DNA from: JAFALX01 sp050734185
GTDB taxonomy: Bacteria > Chloroflexota > Dormibacteria > Aeolococcales > Aeolococcaceae
Length of the DNA stretch: 14,947 bases
NCBI GenBank assembly: GCA_050734185.1
Contig: JBOHUE010000196.1
Span: forward strand, 1 to 14,947
Direction of reading: 5' to 3'
This document shows, one piece after another, positions 8,953-14,477 of the stretch (the stretch's first letter is position 1; every line of letters begins with the position of its first letter). The notes below the pieces were generated by a model. It was not told where the DNA came from. It made no database searches and was given only the letters and a program-made list of their open reading frames with translations. The position numbers and the translations under genes were made by a program.

Positions 8953-8958
8953 TAGCCT
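8953..8958 (+). promoter_or_regulatory. Candidate -10 of the ABC exporter operon (TAGCCT), leaderless
   Basis: TAGCCT followed by 7 nt and ATG (8966) gives a predicted start at or within one base of the A of the start codon. The sequence before the ATG has no Shine-Dalgarno. The architecture is the same as at the SnoaL-like gene. -35 not recognised. Confidence 0.4.
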
Positions 8959-8965
8959 CGTGCTC

Positions 8966-9943
8966 ATGAACAGCAACACCGGCGAGGTCGCAGCCTCGAC
9001 GCACGCACTCGGTAAGAGCTTCGGCAGCAGGGCGGCGCTGCGCGATGTCGACCTCGTGGTCCCGCAGGGCGTCGCCTTCGGCCTGCTGGGTCCCAACGGC
9101 GCGGGCAAGACGACCCTGATCCGCTGCATGCTCGGCCTGACGCGCCCGACCTCCGGGTCGGTGCAGCTGATGGGTCACCCGGTGCCGCGCGAGCGGTCCG
9201 CCGCGCTGGCTCGCGTCGGAGCGGTCGTCGAAGAGCCGAGGTTCTTCGACCATCTCTCGGGTCGCGACAACCTGCGCATCGTCAGCGCACTGCTCGACGA
9301 TTCCGCTACCGCGCGCATCCCGGAGGTGCTGGAGCGTGTGGGACTCCGCGGCCGTGAGCTTGACCGCGTCGCGACGTACTCGCTCGGCATGCGACAGCGC
9401 CTCGGCATCGCGCGCTGCCTGCTCAACGATCCCCTGCTGCTCATTCTCGACGAGCCGATGAACGGGCTCGATCCCGCGGGGATCCAGGAATTCCGCGTCC
9501 TGATCCGCGCCCTCGTCGGGGAGGGACGGAGCGTGCTCATCTCCTCGCATCTTCTGGACGAGATCGAGAAGACGTGCGATGTCGTCGCCATCATCGACCG
9601 CGGCGTGCTCGTCCGGCAGGCGGCGCTGGACGCGCTGCGGCATGCCGCCGGCAACCAGGTGCGCATCGCGGTCGGCGACTCGGTGCTCGCGCGCGCCGTG
9701 CTCGGCCGCGTCGGGTGGGTGCAGAGTGTCGCGCTCGAAGACTCCGGCGCGATCGTCTGCACGCTGGCGCCGGATGCGAGCGCGGCGGCGCTGAACCGCG
9801 CGCTGGTTCAGGCGGGAGTCGACGTCTCGCTGCTGGAGCCCGCGAGCGCAAGCCTGGAGGAACGCTTCCTCGACCTCACGACGAGATTGCAGGACCCTGC
9901 CGCTGCGACCGCGCGTGGACATCAGCAGGAGGGACCGTCATGA
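8966..9943 (+). CDS. ABC exporter ATP-binding protein (BcrA/CcmA-type)
   Basis: This is a 325-residue ATPase subunit of a two-component exporter. It has Walker A GPNGAGKTT (residues 42-50), the signature SLGMRQR beginning at Ser139, Walker B LLILDEPMNGLDP (Asp162, Glu163), and the H-loop SSHLLDEIEKTCD. A C-terminal extension (about 225-325) is typical of bacitracin/lantibiotic-type and drug-export ATPases. The MNGLDPAGI stretch after Walker B resembles the BcrA-like subgroup. Its stop overlaps the permease ATG (ATGA). The sensor kinase and response regulator downstream suggest that expression is induced by whatever is exported or sensed. The ATPase call is firm; the substrate (peptide antibiotic, lipid or drug) is unknown. 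Confidence 0.93.
   Translation: MNSNTGEVAASTHALGKSFGSRAALRDVDLVVPQGVAFGLLGPNGAGKTTLIRCMLGLTRPTSGSVQLMGHPVPRERSAALARVGAVVEEPRFFDHLSGRDNLRIVSALLDDSATARIPEVLERVGLRGRELDRVATYSLGMRQRLGIARCLLNDPLLLILDEPMNGLDPAGIQEFRVLIRALVGEGRSVLISSHLLDEIEKTCDVVAIIDRGVLVRQAALDALRHAAGNQVRIAVGDSVLARAVLGRVGWVQSVALEDSGAIVCTLAPDASAAALNRALVQAGVDVSLLEPASASLEERFLDLTTRLQDPAAATARGHQQEGPS
9927..9933 (+). promoter_or_regulatory. Strong Shine-Dalgarno for the permease gene
   Basis: AGGAGGG lies 6 nt before the ATG at 9940, within the end of the ATPase gene. It confirms the overlapping start and is one of only two near-consensus Shine-Dalgarno sites seen in the window. Confidence 0.75.
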
Positions 9944-10752
9944 ACCGGGTGATTCCCATGATCAACGCGGAGTGGCTGAAGCTGAGCAGACGCCGTGGTC
10001 TGATGTGGTTGACGCTGTTTCTGATCGCGGGCAGCGTCGTGCTCGCCAACGCCGTCCTCAGTGCGTATCACGCGAGCGACCCTGCGAGGTACGGCCCGGC
10101 GGGCGGCCTCGCCGGGCTGCACAACAGCGAGACGCTCTTCGGCCTCGCGGCGGCGCTCGCAGCCATCCTCATCGGTGCCACAGCCGGCGCGCAGGATGTG
10201 GAATCCGGAGTGTTTCGCAGCCTTGCCGCGACCGGGCAGTCGCGCGTACGGCTCGCACTCGTGCGAATCCCCGGCGGCCTGCTGGTGCTGGTCCCCATCC
10301 TGTTCCTCGGGTACGGACTCGAGGTGGCGGCGGTGTTCCTGCTGGCCGGCGGGACGCCGACGCCCGACGCGACCACGCTGCTTGTGATGCTGAGATGGCT
10401 GGTCGCCCTCGGCACACTCAACTTCACCGTTGGGCTCGGGCTCGCGTCGCTGCTGCGCTCCCGCGCGTTCGCGATCGGAATCCTGGTGGCGTGGGAGCTC
10501 GCCGGCTCTCGCATCATCGATCGCCTCTCCGACTTCGGCAACTGGCGCGTGCTGTCCTCGACGATCGCCACCGACCGCCTGCTGCCCTCGGCGACGGATG
10601 CGATGCGGGTGGGCGAGTCCTGCTCGGCGCCGGGGGCGTGCGCACCGGACATCGTCACCGTCTCGGTGGCGGCGGCGCTGCTCGTGATCGCCGGATGGAT
10701 CGTGGTGGCCACGCTGGCCGGCGTCTGGCGCACCGCCACGCAGGAGGCGTAG
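9940..10752 (+). CDS. ABC-2-type exporter permease
   Basis: This is a 270-residue multi-pass membrane protein. The N-terminus INAEWLKLSRRRGL is the amphipathic/basic entry typical of ABC-2 permeases, followed by TM1 (about 22-42). Further hydrophobic segments lie near 66-90, 107-133, 148-172, 175-190 and 235-262, six in all. The segment QDVESGVFRSLAATGQSRVR between TM2 and TM3 matches the conserved cytoplasmic coupling region of BcrB-like permeases (EhxxGTxxxlla). It overlaps the ATPase gene by 4 nt with a strong Shine-Dalgarno and precedes the kinase by 44 nt. Two cysteines close together (CSAPGAC) in the last extracellular loop may form a disulfide. Substrate unknown. Confidence 0.88.
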   Translation: MNRVIPMINAEWLKLSRRRGLMWLTLFLIAGSVVLANAVLSAYHASDPARYGPAGGLAGLHNSETLFGLAAALAAILIGATAGAQDVESGVFRSLAATGQSRVRLALVRIPGGLLVLVPILFLGYGLEVAAVFLLAGGTPTPDATTLLVMLRWLVALGTLNFTVGLGLASLLRSRAFAIGILVAWELAGSRIIDRLSDFGNWRVLSSTIATDRLLPSATDAMRVGESCSAPGACAPDIVTVSVAAALLVIAGWIVVATLAGVWRTATQEA

Positions 10753-10796
10753 CGCGAGTCCGGCCACGCTCGGCAGCGATACATGGAGCGCGTGAG

Positions 10797-12005
10797 ATGA
10801 GCATGCACGCGGCGGCAGTTTCGATGGAAGCGCCGCCGCCGTGGTGGCGCTTCCGCCGCTGGCCCGGGCGGCTGTTCGACGTCGGCGTGGTCGTAGCGTT
10901 GCTCGCCGTTGGCGCGGCGATCGTCATCACGTCGACGAACGCGGTGCCGCGTCTCAGCGATGTGCGCATCCCCACGTACGTCGCGGTGATGCTGTCGCTG
11001 GCGTCGCTGCTCGTCCGCCGGCGCTACCCCCTCGTCACCATCGGCGTCATCGCCGCGGCGGTGCTGGCCGAGTCGATAGTCCGGCCCGCGTTCGTCTTCG
11101 AACCGCTGGTGATGGTCGCGGTGTACATCGCGGCGTCGCGGCTGCCCTGGCGAACCGCGCTGACCATCAGCGTCGGGCTGTTCGTGCTGTTCGCTGTCGC
11201 CGGAGGCGTCGGTGACGGATCAGCGTCGGCGTCGAAGGCGGTGACGTCGCTCGTCGCCCTCGGAGCCGCCTTCGCGGTGGGCGTCTACGTCGGCACGCGC
11301 ACCGCGTATGTCAAATCGCTGCACGCACGCGCCGACCAACTGATCCGCGAGCGCGAGCTGCTCGCCGGGCAGGCGGTCGCCGAGGAGCGCGTGCGCATCG
11401 CGCGCGAGCTGCACGACGTCGTGGCTCACCATCTGAGCCTCATCACCATCCAGGCGGGCGCGCTCCGCGCGCAGGTGGACGCGGAGTCGCCGGCTGCGCA
11501 CACCGCCGGTGTCATCGCGACGACCGGGCATCAGGCCATGGACGAGATGCGACGCATGCTCGGCGTCCTGCGCCTCGGTGCAGCGGAGGTCGGCGCGGAT
11601 CACGCACCGCAACCAGGGCTGCGTGATGTCGAGCAACTGGTCGGTCAGACGCGCGCCGCCGGGGTCACGGTGACGTTGACGGTGGAGGGCGAACCGCGGC
11701 AGCTGCCGCCGGGCGTCGAGCTGAGCGCGTATCGCATCGTGCAGGAGGCGCTGACCAATGTCCTGCGCCACGCCGGGCCGGCACGGTGCATGGTGCTCGT
11801 GTCATACGGCGGCGATCGCCTCGAGCTCCGCATCACCGACGACGGGCGCGGTGCCGACGCTGCGCCGTCGAACGGCCACGGGCTCGTGGGCATGCGCGAG
11901 CGTGTCGCGCTGTTCGGCGGCGAGTTCCATGCCGGTGGCGTTCCCGGCGGCGGCTTCGCAGTGCGCGCCACCCTGCCGGTGTCGCGCGCCGGAGCAGACG
12001 AGTGA
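10797..12005 (+). CDS. Sensor histidine kinase, NarL/DesK-type (HisKA_3)
   Basis: This is a membrane sensor kinase of 402 residues. Six hydrophobic segments (about 26-50, 60-75, 78-97, 100-116, 121-140, 146-165) have very short loops, so sensing probably occurs in the membrane. A coiled linker (about 170-195) leads to the HisKA_3 dimerisation motif ERVRIARELHDVVAHHLS with phospho-acceptor His206. The ATPase domain shows the N-box (EALTNVLRHA), G1 (DDGRG) and G2 (GHGLVGMRERV). ATG 10797 is preceded by GGAG at 8 nt. A 44-nt gap follows the permease gene; the stop overlaps the response-regulator GTG (GTGA). Its place beside an ABC exporter fits envelope-stress or antimicrobial sensing; the signal is not known. 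Confidence 0.93.
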   Translation: MSMHAAAVSMEAPPPWWRFRRWPGRLFDVGVVVALLAVGAAIVITSTNAVPRLSDVRIPTYVAVMLSLASLLVRRRYPLVTIGVIAAAVLAESIVRPAFVFEPLVMVAVYIAASRLPWRTALTISVGLFVLFAVAGGVGDGSASASKAVTSLVALGAAFAVGVYVGTRTAYVKSLHARADQLIRERELLAGQAVAEERVRIARELHDVVAHHLSLITIQAGALRAQVDAESPAAHTAGVIATTGHQAMDEMRRMLGVLRLGAAEVGADHAPQPGLRDVEQLVGQTRAAGVTVTLTVEGEPRQLPPGVELSAYRIVQEALTNVLRHAGPARCMVLVSYGGDRLELRITDDGRGADAAPSNGHGLVGMRERVALFGGEFHAGGVPGGGFAVRATLPVSRAGADE

Positions 12006-12649
12006 TTCGCGTGCTCGTCGTCGACGACCAGGAGCTGGTTCGCGCCGGTCTGCGCACGATCCTGCAGTCCGGCGGCGACATCCACGTGGTCGGCGAGGCG
12101 GCCGACGGCGCCGCGGCAATCGACGCCGCGAACGCGCTGCGGCCCGACGTCGTGCTGATGGACATCCGCATGCCACGCCTCGACGGCGTCGAGGCAACGC
12201 GGCGCATGCCGGAGACGCGGGTGGTGATGTTGACGACGTTCGATCACGATGAGTACGTCGTCGAGGCGCTGCGCGCCGGCGCCAGCGGCTTCGTGGTCAA
12301 GGACGCGCCGGCCGAGGAGCTGCTGCGCGCCGTGCGTGTGGTCGCCGCCGGTGACGCGCTGCTGTCGCCGTCGGTGACGCGTCGCATGCTGTCGCGCATG
12401 GTCGACGCGGGACCACGAACGCACGCGTCACCGCCCGGGCTAGCGGACCTCACCGAGCGCGAGCGCACGGTCCTGCAACTGGTGGCGCACGGCAACTCGA
12501 ATCATGAGATCGCCGAACATCTGCACGTCACCGAGGCCACTGTGAAGACGCACGTGTCCCATGTCCTCGACAAGCTCGGGCTGCGTGACCGCGTGCAGGC
12601 GGCCGTGCTGGCCTACGAGACCGGGCTCGTCACCCCGGGCGACCCGTAA
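12002..12649 (+). CDS. Response regulator, NarL/FixJ family (REC-LuxR HTH)
   Basis: This is a 215-residue transcription factor, cognate partner of the kinase just upstream. The receiver domain (1-118) has the acidic pair Asp8-Asp9, phosphorylation site Asp54 in VLMDIRMP, the conserved Thr of MLTTFD, and Lys in FVVKDAP. The linker is followed by a LuxR-type helix-turn-helix (about 150-210: LTERERTVLQLVAHG..., VTEATVKTHVSHVLDKLGLRDR). The GTG start overlaps the kinase stop by 4 nt, and this gene closes the operon. The obvious candidate targets are its own operon and perhaps the DUF6458 gene 71 nt downstream. No terminator was seen after its TAA. Confidence 0.95.
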   Translation: MIRVLVVDDQELVRAGLRTILQSGGDIHVVGEAADGAAAIDAANALRPDVVLMDIRMPRLDGVEATRRMPETRVVMLTTFDHDEYVVEALRAGASGFVVKDAPAEELLRAVRVVAAGDALLSPSVTRRMLSRMVDAGPRTHASPPGLADLTERERTVLQLVAHGNSNHEIAEHLHVTEATVKTHVSHVLDKLGLRDRVQAAVLAYETGLVTPGDP

Positions 12650-12678
12650 CCCACTCTGGCACGTTACGGTATAGCGTG

Positions 12679-12704
12679 TATGTTGTATACTCTGATACAG
12701 CATA
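12679..12704 (+). promoter_or_regulatory. Interrupted palindrome over the DUF6458 promoter (operator or 5'-UTR hairpin)
   Basis: TATGTTGTAT (12679-12688) and ATACAGCATA (12695-12704) form 10-bp inverted arms around 6 nt, with nine Watson-Crick pairs and one G-T. The element overlaps the candidate -10 TATACT (12686-12691) and abuts the Shine-Dalgarno. Such a site could bind a dimeric repressor such as a TetR-, PadR- or GntR-type protein. No DNA partner can be named from the sequence. Confidence 0.5.
12686..12691 (+). promoter_or_regulatory. Candidate -10 (TATACT) of the DUF6458-like gene
   Basis: TATACT is close to the TATAAT consensus, in an AT-rich stretch that stands out from the GC-rich surroundings. 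TTACGG at 12664-12669 lies 16 nt upstream and is a weak -35 candidate. The predicted start (about 12698) gives a leader of about 23 nt that includes the Shine-Dalgarno. Confidence 0.5.
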
Positions 12705-12711
12705 AGGAGGT
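12704..12711 (+). promoter_or_regulatory. Near-perfect Shine-Dalgarno (AAGGAGGT) deciding the 12721 start
   Basis: AAGGAGGT lies 9 nt before ATG 12721. It excludes the out-of-frame ATG at 12713, which would be only 1 nt away and runs into a stop after five codons. It suggests strong translation of the small membrane protein. Confidence 0.85.
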
Positions 12712-12720
12712 TATGTTGAT

Positions 12721-12972
12721 ATGGGTCTAGGAGTAGGGATTTTCCTCGTGGCCGCGGGCGCCATCCTGGCGTTCGCCGTCAACGTCGACACTGCGAGCGC
12801 AGGCGTGAACCTGCACACCATCGGCTGGATTCTCCTGGGCGTGGGCGCGCTCGGGATCGTGCTGTCGATGGCCTTCTGGTCCTCATGGGCGGGCCCCGGG
12901 TACTTCCGGCGCCGTACAACCACGAACCTGCCCCCGCCGGGCACGACGACGACCACGACCGACCAGTTCTGA
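12721..12972 (+). CDS. Small two-TM membrane protein, DUF6458-like
   Basis: This 83-residue protein has two hydrophobic segments (about 4-22 and 33-53), joined by a short polar turn NVDTASAGVNLHT, then the aromatic stretch MAFWSSWAGPGYFRRR and a Thr/Pro-rich tail (67-83, with a run of six Thr). The layout GIxxxxxGxILxFAVNVDxxGVNLxxxGWIL...FWSSW matches the actinobacterial DUF6458 family as I recall it, whose function is not established. Both termini are expected on the same side. The gene has its own promoter, a strong Shine-Dalgarno and its own terminator, so it is a monocistronic and probably well-expressed unit, unlike its neighbours. Confidence 0.82.
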   Translation: MGLGVGIFLVAAGAILAFAVNVDTASAGVNLHTIGWILLGVGALGIVLSMAFWSSWAGPGYFRRRTTTNLPPPGTTTTTTDQF

Positions 12973-12987
12973 GGTAGCCCCTCCTTC

Positions 12988-13019
12988 GAGGGTGGGCCGG
13001 GCGTTCCCGGCCTGCCCTC
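12988..13019 (+). terminator. Intrinsic terminator after the DUF6458-like gene
   Basis: A 14-bp stem (12988-13001 with 13006-13019, loop CGTT) contains twelve Watson-Crick pairs and two adjacent G-T pairs, and is followed by the T-rich CGTCTATTTCTCT. It lies 16 nt after the stop codon and just before the tRNA-Sec promoter, so it separates the two transcription units. CCCTC at 12979-12983 can pair with GAGGG at 12988-12992 and would compete with the base of the stem. Confidence 0.8.
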
Positions 13020-13031
13020 CGTCTATTTCTC

Positions 13032-13037
13032 TAGGCT
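13032..13037 (+). promoter_or_regulatory. Candidate -10 of tRNA-Sec (TAGGCT), starting at the mature 5' end
   Basis: TAGGCT is followed by 6 nt and then the first base of the tRNA at 13044, the position expected for +1. The -35 would fall within the distal arm of the upstream terminator hairpin and is not recognisable. If right, the primary transcript would begin at or very near the mature tRNA 5' end. Confidence 0.45.
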
Positions 13038-13043
13038 GATCGA

Positions 13044-13139
13044 GGAGGCGTCTGGGCGCCTGGTGGTCCCCCTGGTCTTCAAAACCAAGGTGGCCGAGTA
13101 GCTCGGCCAGGCGGGTTCGATTCCCGTCCGCCTCCGCCA
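13044..13139 (+). tRNA. selC: tRNA-Sec (selenocysteine, anticodon TCA)
   Basis: This 96-nt tRNA decodes UGA as selenocysteine. The acceptor arm is GGAGGCG (13044-13050) with CGCCTCC (13129-13135), discriminator G (13136) and encoded CCA (13137-13139). The anticodon TCA is at 13079-13081 in the loop CTTCAAA. The long variable arm is a perfect 8-bp hairpin, TGGCCGAG-TAG-CTCGGCCA (13091-13109). The T arm is GCGGG-TTCGATT-CCCGT (13111-13127). The long acceptor/T stack, long variable arm and TCA anticodon together identify tRNA-Sec. Odd points: the eighth acceptor pair is T-C, and the first anticodon-stem pair (13072/13088) is C-A. selA begins 42 nt downstream on the same strand. Confidence 0.95.
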
Positions 13140-13181
13140 CCGGGCCCGCGCGCTTCACAGGGGCCAGAATCGAGTCGGCAG

Positions 13182-14477
13182 ATGGCAGAACCGATCGCAA
13201 CTGACCCGCGGCGCGCGGTGCCGCCCACCGACGCGCTGCTCGCTGACGCACGGCTCGTCGAAGCTCAGCAGCGACTCGGACGTGCGCTGGTGCGCACCGC
13301 TGTCCGCGAAGCTCAGCAACGCGTGCGCTCGGGCGAGCTGCCTCCGGACCAGGTGGTCGACGACGTGGTCCGCAGGCTCCCGCTCGAGGCGACGTCGCTG
13401 ACGCCGGTCATCAATGCGACCGGTGTCGTCCTGCACACTAACCTCGGGCGCGCGCCGCTGTCGCTGGCGGCGCAGGCCGCGCTCGTCGCGGCGTCCGGCT
13501 ACGTCGACGTCGAGTTCGACCTCGACACCGGCGCGCGCGCCGGGCGCGGGCGGGGAACGCTCCGCGCATTGCGCGAGGCGCTGCCGGACGCGGGCGACGC
13601 GCTCGTCGTCAACAACGGAGCGGCCGCCCTGCTGCTCGCGGTCACAGTCCTCGCCCAGTCACGCACCGTCATCTGGAGCCGGGGCGAGATGGTGGAGATC
13701 GGCGACGGCTTCCGACTTCAGGACCTCGTGGTGTCGACCGGCGCGCGCCTGCGCGAGGTTGGCACGACGAATCGCACCACGCTCGAGGACTATCGGGCCG
13801 CCATCGACGGCGACACGGGCTGCGTCCTCAAGGTCCACCCCTCCAACTTCCGCGTGACCGGCTTCAGCGCTGCGGTTCCCGTGCGCGCGCTCGCCGGCCT
13901 GGGTGTGCCGCTGGTGGTCGACGTCGGCTCGGGACTGCTGCGACCGGACCCGGCGATCCCCGGCGAGATCGCGATCACCACCGCGCTGCGCGACGGCGCC
14001 GACGTCGTCACGGCGAGCGGCGACAAATTGCTCGGCGGCCCCCAGGCGGGGATCGTCGCCGGGAACGCGGACGTGGTCGGTCGCATGCGCCGACACCCGA
14101 TGGCCCGCGCGCTGCGCGTCGACAAGCTCACCCTGGCCGCGCTCGAGGCCACCATCGCCGGCCCAGCGCCGCCGGCAAGACTCGCCGTCGCTGCCGACGT
14201 CGAGTCGCTGCGCGAGCGGTGTCGCGTGTTGGCCGTGGGGCTCGGCGACGTCGCGGAGGTGGTGCCCAGCGATGGAGCCGCCGGTGGCGGCAGCGCCCCC
14301 GAGGTGCCCCTGCCCGGCTGGGCGGTCAGCCTGCCGGAGCACTTCGCGGCCGCCCTGCGGCGGCAGCGGCCACCGGTGATCGGGCGGGTCGAGCACGGCG
14401 CCTGCCTGCTCGACCTGCGCTGCGTCCCACCCGAGCAGGACGCGATCGTCAGCCGAGCCGTGCGCGCGTGTATGTGA
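13182..14477 (+). CDS. selA: L-seryl-tRNA(Sec) selenium transferase
   Basis: SelA is the PLP enzyme that converts Ser-tRNA(Sec) to Sec-tRNA(Sec) using selenophosphate. It works as a large ring-shaped oligomer in the bacterial cytoplasm. At 431 residues it is a little shorter than E. coli SelA (463). Visible are the N-terminal tRNA-binding region (about 1-75), the conserved INATGVVLHTNLGRAPLS motif, NNGAAALLLAV, the selenium-transferase stretch SRGEMVEIGDGFRLQ, the motif VGTTNRT, KVHPSNFRVTGF, and the PLP lysine Lys282 in SGDKLLGGPQAG. ATG 13182 is supported by position rather than by a Shine-Dalgarno, which is weak. It lies 42 nt after tRNA-Sec with no terminator between, and it overlaps selB by 10 nt. 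Confidence 0.96.
   Translation: MAEPIATDPRRAVPPTDALLADARLVEAQQRLGRALVRTAVREAQQRVRSGELPPDQVVDDVVRRLPLEATSLTPVINATGVVLHTNLGRAPLSLAAQAALVAASGYVDVEFDLDTGARAGRGRGTLRALREALPDAGDALVVNNGAAALLLAVTVLAQSRTVIWSRGEMVEIGDGFRLQDLVVSTGARLREVGTTNRTTLEDYRAAIDGDTGCVLKVHPSNFRVTGFSAAVPVRALAGLGVPLVVDVGSGLLRPDPAIPGEIAITTALRDGADVVTASGDKLLGGPQAGIVAGNADVVGRMRRHPMARALRVDKLTLAALEATIAGPAPPARLAVAADVESLRERCRVLAVGLGDVAEVVPSDGAAGGGSAPEVPLPGWAVSLPEHFAAALRRQRPPVIGRVEHGACLLDLRCVPPEQDAIVSRAVRACM

Noticed and set aside
13140..13181. Promoter for selA between tRNA-Sec and the ATG (TTCACA and AGAATC)
   Set aside because: The two hexamers are only about 6 nt apart, far from the usual 16-19, so they cannot be a -35/-10 pair.
13259..13318. 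12-nt direct repeat CGAAGCTCAGCA at 13259 and 13307 in selA
   Set aside because: Both copies are in frame 16 codons apart and encode EAQQR in a predicted helical N-terminal region; coding constraint explains it better than a DNA element.
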